Source of the DNA: Sneathiella sp.
GTDB taxonomy: Bacteria; Pseudomonadota; Alphaproteobacteria; Sneathiellales; Sneathiellaceae
Reading direction: 5' to 3'
DNA length: 21,416 bases
NCBI GenBank assembly: GCA_016765515.1
Contig: JAESPT010000415.1
Span: forward strand, 1 to 21,416
This document shows, piece by piece, positions 14,490 to 21,416 of the stretch. The notes below the pieces were generated by a model. It saw only the letters and a program-made list of their open reading frames with translations. It did not search any database and was not told where the DNA came from. The translations under genes and the position numbers were made by a program. Numbering within the stretch: the first letter of the stretch is position 1; every line of letters begins with the position of its first letter.

Positions 14490-16204
14490 ATGACCTGGAA
14501 ATCTATACTAGTCTCGACCACGGTTGCCGTGGGAATTGCTATGGTCACCAGTGGTAGCGCGTTTGCTGCGGAAAAACGGGAAGCCCCCAAATATGGTGGA
14601 ACACTGAACGTGCTGACGATGTATTCCATGCTCAACGCGCTGGGGTGGAACCATAAAAACTGGATGTGGAAATCAAATCATGATGGTTTGAATCTGGATC
14701 ACTTAATTGCTGGCGATCTGGACAAAGGTCCCCGGGGGACCAACGAATTTGAGTATCGAGCTCAAGCCTATTTGCCTGAAAAAGTTTGGCGCGGTGAACT
14801 GGCTGAAAGCTGGGACGTAAAACAAAATCCTCTGCGACTGGAATTTAAACTCCGCAAAGGTGTCTTTTGGCCAGCAAAAGAAGGGGTTATGGAAAAGCGT
14901 GAAGTGGTTGCTGACGATATCACCTATCATTTCAAAACCATGTCAGAAAGTAAGCGCAAAATACCGACATACTGGGATTTTATCAAAGAATGGAAATCAA
15001 CCGATAAATATACTGCAGTCGCTTATTTGAACAGTTACAACGCTAACTGGGGATATCGGATAGGCTGGGGATATTATGATGCCATTATTCCGCCGGAAGT
15101 TCACAATTTGAATGATGGAAAAGGCCCTAAAGACTGGACACAAGTAAATGGAACAGGTCCCTATAAAGTCTCGAAAGTGACCAAAGGGCGCGAACATATT
15201 TACGAGAAAAATGAGGATTATTGGGACACTGAAACGATTAACGGCATCGCCTATAAATTGCCGTATAATGACAAAGTCGTTTATAATATCGTTAAGGATG
15301 AAGCGACGCGCATTGCTTTGTTGCGGTCTGGTAAAGTTGACCTTTATGAAGCCTTTCGCCCGCATTTTGTAAAAGCGCTTAGAGATTCTGCTCCAGAACT
15401 TATAATTCGTGAAGCTCTTGCCACTCAGGGAACGTTTATTGCCCTGCGAACGGACAAGAAACCTTTTGACAATAAGAAGGTTCGCCAAGCAATGAACTTG
15501 GCTGTCAATCAACAGGAAATTTTAGATACTCTCCTCTTCGGTAAAGGTGAAATTTTAAATTATCCCTTCTCGTCTGGCTGGAAAAGCCTTTATACGCCGA
15601 TTGAAAAACTGAAACCATCCTCTCAAATGTTGTTTGATTATGATCCGGAAAAAGCCAAAAAACTTTTGGCCGAAGCAGGGTACGCAGATGGTTTTGACTT
15701 TGAAGTCATGGTCAGTACGGCCGACCCATACCATATGGACGTCATTGGATTGCTACAGGCTTATTACGCAAACGTCGGTATTACATTAAAGGCAAAGACG
15801 CTGGAATATGCTGCCTTCCGATCACAAATGAGAAAACCATCCCAATCGGCTGGATATCTCATGAATAATGGCGAAGGCAATCCTTTCTCCGTCTTGCGTA
15901 AAAGCTATAAATCTGGACAAACGTGGAATCCAGCATTTACGCAAATTCTGAATTCGATAAAAAATGGGATGAAACTCTTGCGACGATTGATACGGATAAA
16001 CGTTCAAAAATGCTCATGGAGATGAACGAATTCATTATCGATGAGGCTCTTCAGGTGTTTCTGCCAACGCAGGTTCTTTACTCGGCGGCATGGCCTTGGG
16101 TGAAAAACTATTACGGTGAAACGCGTGTCGGAGCGGTTCGTCCAGGACCGATTTATGCACGTGTTTGGATCGATCAAGCCCTTAAGAAAAAGATGGGTTA
16201 CTAA
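14490..16204 (+). pseudogene. Peptide ABC transporter substrate-binding protein (SBP_bac_5), frameshifted
   Basis: A periplasmic binding protein of the DppA/OppA class, with a Sec signal peptide ending SGSAFA-AE and no lipobox Cys. Family segments include KYGGTLNVL, RGELAESWDVKQNPLRLEF, VVADDITYHFKTM, GTGPYKVSKV and KKVRQAMNLAVNQQEILDTL. The main frame runs to a stop at 16025, but after WNPAF the sense moves to the +2 frame, which continues YANSEFDKKWDETLATID to KKKMGY at 16204. One missing T in the TTT at 15936-15938 explains it; with the base restored the protein would have about 571 residues, normal for the family. Either the gene is newly broken or this is a sequencing error. The ATG at 14490 has GGGAG six bases upstream. 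Confidence 0.85.
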
Positions 16205-16209
16205 TCCAG

Positions 16210-16259
16210 GGAGAGGGCGTTCGGAGGGTGTTTGCCTTTAATAAAAGGCGGCGCTCTCC
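16210..16259 (+). terminator. Intercistronic stem-loop after the binding-protein gene
   Basis: The outer arms GGAGAG (16210-16215) and CTCTCC (16254-16259) enclose a perfect small hairpin GCCTTT-AATA-AAAGGC (16234-16249). No T-run follows, so it is probably not a full terminator. Such structures between binding protein and ATPase genes commonly stabilise the upstream message and lower downstream expression, which would fit the need for excess binding protein. Confidence 0.45.
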
Positions 16260-16336
16260 GCGACTTCCACTTTAGCTGTAAAATTATCCCGTAACTCAGT
16301 TTGAATTTATTATCGTATCGATGAAGAAAGCTTAAC

Positions 16337-17311
16337 GTGACCGATCAACCTCTTTTAAGTGTCAAAGATCTCCACACTCAGTTTCGCACCGACGAAGGTA
16401 TTATCAAGGCTGTGGACGGTGTTTCCTTTGATATCAAGCGCGGGGAGACAGTTGCTATCGTTGGCGAAAGTGGCTCAGGAAAGAGTATTACGGCTATGTC
16501 AATCCTTGGCCTTATTCCCAACCCGCCTGGCGAAATCGTTAGCGGAGAAATCCTGTTTGAGGGGAAAGACCTTATTCAGGCGAGTGAAAGTGAGCTGCGA
16601 AACATTCGCGGAAATGATATCTCCATGATCTTTCAGGAACCGATGACATCCCTCAATCCGTCTTTGACGATCGGGAAACAATTGGCAGAACCGATTGTCG
16701 TACATACAAAACTGAATTGGAAAGAAGCATTAAAAAAAGCGATTGGTTTTCTGGGTAAAGTGCAGATTGCCGATGCAGAAAATCGGATCAAGGAACATCC
16801 GCACCAATTTAGCGGGGGAATGCGCCAGCGTGTGATGATCGCCATGGGATTGGGGTGTGAGCCAAAACTCATCATCGCCGATGAGCCGACGACAGCATTG
16901 GATGTTACCGTTCAGGCTCAGATCTTGGAGCTTTTAAAAGATTTAACCCGGAATAATGACACCTCTCTTTTGCTGATTACGCATGATCTTGGTGTTGTTG
17001 CTCGGTATGCGGAGAGGGTTAATGTCATGTATGCAGGGCGTATCGTCGAAAGCGGCAGTGTGATGGATGTTTTCCATAATCCGCAACATCCCTATACCAA
17101 GGGGCTACTGGCATCGATCCCACGAATGGATCAGGATGCAGGTGATAAGCTTGTCCCAATAATTGGCAGTCCCCCTGATTTATCAATGTTGCCTACAGGA
17201 TGTGCCTTTCACCCTCGGTGTCCTGTGAAAACAGAAGAGTGCACGCGTGCTGTCCCTCCATTGAAAAAAGTTGGACCCTATCATCATAAGGCTTGCTGGA
17301 TTAATGGTTGA
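16337..17311 (+). CDS. Peptide ABC transporter ATPase, OppD/DppD type
   Basis: A 324-aa ABC ATPase. Walker A is GESGSGKS at 43-50, the Q loop FQEPMTSLNP around 99-108, signature FSGGMRQRV at about 158-166, Walker B LIIADEPTTALD at about 178-189 and the switch His216 in LITHDLG. The C-terminal oligopeptide-transporter extension follows, with GCAFHPRCP and further Cys residues; related OppD proteins can carry a metal cluster there, but this is not shown for this protein. All catalytic residues are present. The start is a GTG at 16337 with a weak purine-rich site upstream. It follows the stem-loop after the binding-protein gene and overlaps the next ATPase. Confidence 0.93.
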   Translation: MTDQPLLSVKDLHTQFRTDEGIIKAVDGVSFDIKRGETVAIVGESGSGKSITAMSILGLIPNPPGEIVSGEILFEGKDLIQASESELRNIRGNDISMIFQEPMTSLNPSLTIGKQLAEPIVVHTKLNWKEALKKAIGFLGKVQIADAENRIKEHPHQFSGGMRQRVMIAMGLGCEPKLIIADEPTTALDVTVQAQILELLKDLTRNNDTSLLLITHDLGVVARYAERVNVMYAGRIVESGSVMDVFHNPQHPYTKGLLASIPRMDQDAGDKLVPIIGSPPDLSMLPTGCAFHPRCPVKTEECTRAVPPLKKVGPYHHKACWING

Positions 17312-18392
17312 AATTTCAAAACATAATCAAAAGAAAATGGATCCGCTTCTGTCGGTCAAAAATCTAAAAGTACATTTTCCTATCCGTAAACCCAGTTTAT
17401 TTGGCGGAGAAAGTCTGTCCGTTAAAGCTGTGGATGGCATTACTTTTGATCTCCGATCAGGGGAGACAGTTGGTTTAGTCGGTGAAAGCGGATGCGGAAA
17501 ATCAACCACAGGACTTGCTATTCTGCGGATGCTCAATGTTTCGGAGGGAGACATTAATTTTGATGGAGAGAACATCTCGAATTTTTCTCCTTCACAAATG
17601 AGACCTATTCGAAAATCAATGCAGATGATTTTTCAGGACCCCTTCGCGTCCCTTAATCCCCGTATGAAAGTTCGGGATCTTGTGGGGGAACCGTTAATTG
17701 CTCACAATATGACCACGAATAAAGCCGATTACGTTGAGCAAGTTGATCAGCTCTTGGACATGGTTGGCCTTAACCCGAAAATGGCGAAACGCTATCCTCA
17801 TGAATTTAGTGGCGGTCAACGACAACGGATTGGAATAGCTCGGGCCGTTGCTGTCCGCCCAAAACTGATTATATGTGATGAGCCGGTTTCTGCGCTCGAT
17901 GTATCCATTCAGGCACAGGTTATTAATCTGCTTGAGGAGCTGCAAGACACGATTGGAATGGCCTATCTTTTTATTGCTCACGATTTAGCTGTCGTTCGTC
18001 ATATCAGTGATCGCGTTGCCGTAATGTATTTGGGCCGCATTGTAGAAGTCGCAACGCGCGACGAACTATATAACAATCCCAAGCATCCCTATACGCAATC
18101 CTTGCTAAAGGCGATACCAGTACCCGATCCAAAACTGGAGGCTTCTCGGGCGCATTTTGCCCTTCAAGGAGAAGTGCCGAGTCCCCTCAACCCGCCAACT
18201 GGGTGCCATTTTCATCCTCGCTGCCCAAATGCTACCGATATATGCAGATCTGTTTCTCCAGTTCTAGGAAAAATTGAAGCAGGGCATACTGTGTCTTGTC
18301 ATTTATTTGAAACGACAAATTTATCTATGAATACAGATCAGGGGCAGGTTATACAGAATGACAAGAAAGTGCCGGAAAGGGGAGTTGCTTGA
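17304..18392 (+). CDS. Peptide ABC transporter ATPase, OppF/DppF type
   Basis: The second ATPase, 362 aa from ATG 17304. Walker A is GESGCGKST at about 60-68, the Q loop FQDPFASLNPR, signature FSGGQRQRIGIARA at about 168-181, Walker B LIICDEPVSALD and switch His in FIAHDLAVV. The C-terminal extension carries GCHFHPRCP. It forms the heterodimer with the OppD-type partner. ATG 17304 overlaps the previous stop by 8 nt; ATG 17337 (MDPLLSVKNLKVHF) is equally likely on family alignment, and neither has a strong ribosome site. The last about 25 residues (after LFETT) are polar and unlike the usual family end. The stop overlaps the TetR gene's TTG start. Confidence 0.92.
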   Translation: MVEISKHNQKKMDPLLSVKNLKVHFPIRKPSLFGGESLSVKAVDGITFDLRSGETVGLVGESGCGKSTTGLAILRMLNVSEGDINFDGENISNFSPSQMRPIRKSMQMIFQDPFASLNPRMKVRDLVGEPLIAHNMTTNKADYVEQVDQLLDMVGLNPKMAKRYPHEFSGGQRQRIGIARAVAVRPKLIICDEPVSALDVSIQAQVINLLEELQDTIGMAYLFIAHDLAVVRHISDRVAVMYLGRIVEVATRDELYNNPKHPYTQSLLKAIPVPDPKLEASRAHFALQGEVPSPLNPPTGCHFHPRCPNATDICRSVSPVLGKIEAGHTVSCHLFETTNLSMNTDQGQVIQNDKKVPERGVA

Positions 18393-19075
18393 GCTCAAAT
18401 GATCATCGCACAGTTGCTACTAAAACAGCAAATCAAGACAGTGAACTAGGAATTGCTCGTGTTTCTCAGATCAAAGATAAGGATCTGGTGAAGAAGCGCC
18501 GAGACCAGATCCTTGACGCTGCCTTGGATCTGTTCAGTGAAAAAGGCTTTAAAAGTACGACTATACGACAAATTTGCGAAAAATCTGGCGTTAACCAAGG
18601 CAGTCTTTACGATTATGTAAAAAATAAAGACGACATTATGGAACGCCTGATGCAACGTATGTATTGGCGGGGCTTGAATGAAGAAGGACGGGATCTTCTG
18701 CGCGCTCGGCATTTTGATACTTTGGAAGATTATGTGAGAGATAATCTGGAGTATTCCTGGTCGCAAAACAGCAAAGCGACGTTATTGACCTTTCGAGTTT
18801 TTAAAGAATTGAGCAAAGAACAGGCCAAGAGTATTTTAGGGCGAGATTCTCGTCTGGTTGGTCGCATAAAAAAAGTCATAGTAGAATTGAAAGACGTTGA
18901 TGAAGACGATCCGAGGGTTGATGTTCTTGCCAATTTTATCGTTTATACGTACACTTTTGTTCCGATGCGGGAATGGAATATGAAAGAAATGAGTCGTGAG
19001 TTCCTTGTCACGACGATGACTGATATGATCGTCGCCATGGCAGATTCTCTTATCCCTGATCACCATCAGAAATAA
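18389..19075 (+). CDS. TetR/AcrR-family transcriptional regulator
   Basis: A 228-aa regulator. A variable 35-residue head is followed by the TetR DNA-binding domain: RRDQILDAALDLFSEKGFKS, then the HTH TTIRQICEKSGVNQGSLYDY with KNKDDIMERLM, at about 38-88. The C-terminal half is helical and should form the ligand pocket and dimer interface; the ligand is unknown. The start is a TTG at 18389, overlapping the OppF-type stop (TTGA), with GGGGAG four bases upstream, which decides the choice of this unusual start. As the last gene of the transporter operon it probably represses its own operon through the palindrome at 12400-12415. Confidence 0.9.
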   Translation: MSSNDHRTVATKTANQDSELGIARVSQIKDKDLVKKRRDQILDAALDLFSEKGFKSTTIRQICEKSGVNQGSLYDYVKNKDDIMERLMQRMYWRGLNEEGRDLLRARHFDTLEDYVRDNLEYSWSQNSKATLLTFRVFKELSKEQAKSILGRDSRLVGRIKKVIVELKDVDEDDPRVDVLANFIVYTYTFVPMREWNMKEMSREFLVTTMTDMIVAMADSLIPDHHQK

Positions 19076-19126
19076 TTGTTGCCGCGTAATACCTGAAATA
19101 ACATCACATTAAATATGGTGAAGAGA

Positions 19127-21416
19127 TTATCCAATGATAACAGCGAGTTCTTGCGCCGCACTTAGTCCGGTGGCAGCTTGTCGGTTGAAGTCAGTGGTCC
19201 CTTTAAGAGTAACAGTCGCTCGACTTTTTAGTTTGTTCGCCATGTGCGTGGAAATTGCGTAGGCAAGTGTCAGTATATCCAACTCATCAAACTGAAAGTC
19301 CACTCCCCGATCGGCAAAAGTCAAACGCATTGTTTGACTCTCCGTATCGATTTTCTTTATACGGCCAATTTCATTCCGGGTCAGGCCTTTCTCAAAATCA
19401 TCTCCCAACATAATGACTTTATCATTGACCCGGTAACGCCAACCAAACCGATTTATAGAGAGCGGGTCCTTGATCGGGTTGAGGACTTGCTGCAACTGGT
19501 TATTTAATGCGATAGATCCCAATTCGCCTGTTGTCGATGGACATATGACTTGAATGTCAGCAATCGCATCAAAATTGAACTTGGATGGCAGACGATTACT
19601 AACAATTTCTACGGTTTTTGCGATTGCTTCTGACGAGAACTTGGCCGGTACCTGGAAAAAATCAGAGCCTATTGGTTGTGATGTATCAGGTGCAAAAGAA
19701 TTCTCGCTCGACAGGTTTCTCAAGGCTTTAAGTCTTTGACTGCCATGCAGGGCTTGTTCAGTCTCCGTGAGCTGCAATGCTGTGATCTTACCGGAAGCTA
19801 CCAAGTCTGTCAGAAGTTCCCCTGTGTCGGTCAACGAAGCATTGGGCGTCGTCCCGATCATTAAAAGTCCAGTATCCTTAGGTAGAGCCTGTAATGTGGC
19901 CGACAAAAGATTCTGATCAACTGCATGTACAGCATCAATAATGAGAAGCTGGCAATCCAGTGGCTTTTTACTTGTGTGCTTAAATTTATTCGAAGCGCTC
20001 TGCCAACCCAACATTCTAGCTAGTGGTTCAGCGTCCTCTTCACCCTGATCCTTTAAAGATAATGCGCCAGCATGGGTTGATGTCCCAAGTTTAACAACAA
20101 TGCCTTTGGCGCGCAGTATGAGCTGGATCGCCTTTATCACGGGTGTCGAATTAACCCCATGGGCGACGCTTAGAAACATCGACTCTGTGTTTAAAACAGC
20201 GCTAACAGCCGATTGTTGTTCCGTGGTTAAGGGCGAGGGTAATTGTGAATTGACCCATTCGATTGCTTTCATCGTATCCATCTGGGGCCAGGGAGACGGG
20301 TTTTTGCTTAAGCTCTGCAGTATTTTAGGGATGGTTTTGCGAGCGGGCATCATGGTATCAAGAGAGACATACCGCTGGTCATTTATAGTATTTTCACGAA
20401 GGATCTTGTCCTTTATTTCCGCATCGAGGGCATGTTCTAATTGATCAGCCGGAATGTCCAAGCGAATTTGCATTTTCTTGATCAATTTGGCTCGAAGCCA
20501 GGGGCCTGTCGCCTGGTCAAGTGTATGGAACATAGCGGCTTGCGCGCGAGCAGGGTCGTCTTGTTTTAACCCGATACTGTGAGCAATGCGGTCGCAATTT
20601 TCAAAGCCGAACTGCTTGACATGACGAATAATGCGATACGGATCTTCCGCAATAATATTTACAGCTTCTTCACCAAATATCTTATGAAGTCGAAGCCCGA
20701 ATTCGGGCACTACGCCGTGACTGTGCAGCAGATTTCCTATTTCCCGAACGATCTTTTTCTCAATGGCAGCTTTGACTATTTTCGGCCCGATGCCTTTGAC
20801 CTCAGAAAGACGCTCAGGAGTCTCTTCAATAATCTTGTATGTGTCTGTGCCAAAAGCTGTTACCAAGGTTTTTGCAGCTGTCGGGCCCAAGCCTTTGATA
20901 AGACCACTGCCCAGCCTTTTTTCGATGGCAATGAGCGGGTTGCCGCCCAGATGTTCATCAAGAAAGTCTTTGCAGACTTGAAAATCGGCGTCATATTTTT
21001 TGGGAAGTTTAAGTCCCTTTCGGTCAGCGATTGATTTGGCGGTGGCAATCATTTTGTCGGTTGGTTTACCAGTACCAAATTTCGTAGATCCTTTGGGTGC
21101 GGCAACACCTGTTGTTATTTTGGGAGCTTTTGCCGCATTATCGCGGATCACACTAATCAATCTCGATGTGGCATTGCCAATTTCATCCCAAACTTGTCGG
21201 GCAGTTTGCTTGCCAACAAGCACATCATCCAGTTTCATTTCCCATAAAGCCGTGACGCCGGGATCAACAAGTTCAGGAGCCGTTGCCTTCAGCGTTTTAT
21301 AAAGCGTCAAACCCGAGGGCGTTGGCACAATGTGTTTTCCGCTCTGGGTAATGAAATTTTGTCGTTTTAGGCCCGTAATAACGGCGGCGCGAGTTGCCGG
21401 TGTTCCAATCCCTTTG
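19127..21416 (-). CDS. Type IA DNA topoisomerase fused to an inactivated RecD2-like helicase (C-terminal part)
   Basis: Open from the right edge (first whole codon 21415) to the stop at 19127, 762 visible residues. Residues 2-9 are GIGTPATR and 30-90 are the topoisomerase IA end (PTPSGLTLYKTL, ELVDPGVTALWE); the active-site Tyr lies beyond the edge. PTDKMIATAKSIADRKG at about 118 is a segment common in topoisomerase III tails. Two helix-hairpin-helix motifs follow (GLIKGLGPTAAKTL at about 171, SEVKGIGPKIVKAA at about 204), then a RecD2-type N-terminal region (DPYRIIRHVKQFGFENCDRI). From 396 (LTTEQQSAV) to the end is a full RecD2-like SF1 helicase fold with dead motifs. The Walker A position reads VAHGVNST (Lys lost), Walker B IIDAVHAVD (Glu lost), motif III GTTPNAS and motif VI AATGLSAAQ (Arg lost). 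The apparent GTG start at 21328 is internal. Role inferred as DNA topology or repair. Confidence 0.88.
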   Translation of the reverse strand, partial: KGIGTPATRAAVITGLKRQNFITQSGKHIVPTPSGLTLYKTLKATAPELVDPGVTALWEMKLDDVLVGKQTARQVWDEIGNATSRLISVIRDNAAKAPKITTGVAAPKGSTKFGTGKPTDKMIATAKSIADRKGLKLPKKYDADFQVCKDFLDEHLGGNPLIAIEKRLGSGLIKGLGPTAAKTLVTAFGTDTYKIIEETPERLSEVKGIGPKIVKAAIEKKIVREIGNLLHSHGVVPEFGLRLHKIFGEEAVNIIAEDPYRIIRHVKQFGFENCDRIAHSIGLKQDDPARAQAAMFHTLDQATGPWLRAKLIKKMQIRLDIPADQLEHALDAEIKDKILRENTINDQRYVSLDTMMPARKTIPKILQSLSKNPSPWPQMDTMKAIEWVNSQLPSPLTTEQQSAVSAVLNTESMFLSVAHGVNSTPVIKAIQLILRAKGIVVKLGTSTHAGALSLKDQGEEDAEPLARMLGWQSASNKFKHTSKKPLDCQLLIIDAVHAVDQNLLSATLQALPKDTGLLMIGTTPNASLTDTGELLTDLVASGKITALQLTETEQALHGSQRLKALRNLSSENSFAPDTSQPIGSDFFQVPAKFSSEAIAKTVEIVSNRLPSKFNFDAIADIQVICPSTTGELGSIALNNQLQQVLNPIKDPLSINRFGWRYRVNDKVIMLGDDFEKGLTRNEIGRIKKIDTESQTMRLTFADRGVDFQFDELDILTLAYAISTHMANKLKSRATVTLKGTTDFNRQAATGLSAAQELAVIIG

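Noticed and set aside
15930..15945. Programmed ribosomal frameshift in the binding-protein gene
   Set aside because: Only three T residues, no slippery heptamer and no downstream structure; binding proteins of this family are not known to use one.
15923..16204. Separate 93-aa gene after the binding protein
   Set aside because: Its sequence is the C-terminus of the binding protein and continues it directly after a one-base shift.
20100..21302. Plus-strand frames of 72-151 codons over the topoisomerase/RecD-like gene
   Set aside because: Complement of a long, family-supported coding frame; no ribosome sites or recognisable products.
1..21416. CRISPR array, tRNA or rRNA genes
   Set aside because: No regularly spaced direct repeats of CRISPR size and no cloverleaf or rRNA-like sequence were found on reading either strand.

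Overview
The window looks like bacterial chromosome of moderate GC content with AT-rich, decayed intergenic stretches. The best guess is a proteobacterium, probably an alphaproteobacterium. That placement rests on the family resemblance of the topoisomerase/RecD-like protein, the RraA-like protein and the peptide ABC transporter; no rRNA or other marker gene is present to confirm it.

Layout. (1) 1-2545, minus strand: an RNA-repair-type operon. A two-module AAA+ ATPase overlaps by 8 nt the start of an RtcB-family RNA ligase of the release-factor-H-associated (RtcB2) type, which runs off the left edge. A plausible promoter and a 19-codon ORF lie upstream. (2) 2546-3566: mostly decayed DNA with a pseudogene remnant, a strong bidirectional terminator and three regularly spaced operator-like sites leading into hipB. 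(3) 3567-5089: a complete hipBA toxin-antitoxin pair. It converges on a stand-alone ClpP-type serine protease (5300-5899, minus). (4) 6129-7333: a fossil IS3-family (IS407-like) element with several stops and an internal deletion, then a doubtful small ORF and a perfect terminator hairpin. (5) 7527-8177, minus: an RraA/HMG-aldolase-like protein with a changed active-site residue. (6) 8503-12238: a compact four-gene signalling cassette: NarL/FixJ-type response regulator, zinc-ribbon SAM methyltransferase-like protein, exported molybdopterin-domain-like protein and hybrid histidine kinase. (7) 12367-19075: a complete peptide (Opp/Dpp) ABC transporter operon, permease-permease-binding protein-ATPase-ATPase, ending with a TetR-family regulator. 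A perfect palindrome sits at the promoter. The binding-protein gene carries a one-base frameshift. (8) 19127-21416, minus: the C-terminal part of a very large protein joining a type IA DNA topoisomerase to a RecD2-like SF1 helicase whose ATPase motifs are all destroyed.

The most unusual object is the last one. A topoisomerase IA is covalently fused to a full-length but catalytically dead helicase fold, which recalls the two-part layout of reverse gyrase but uses an unrelated, inactive helicase. Next is the AAA+ ATPase coupled to the RtcB-type ligase, followed by the four-gene sensor cassette containing a methyltransferase and a cysteine-less molybdopterin-domain protein.
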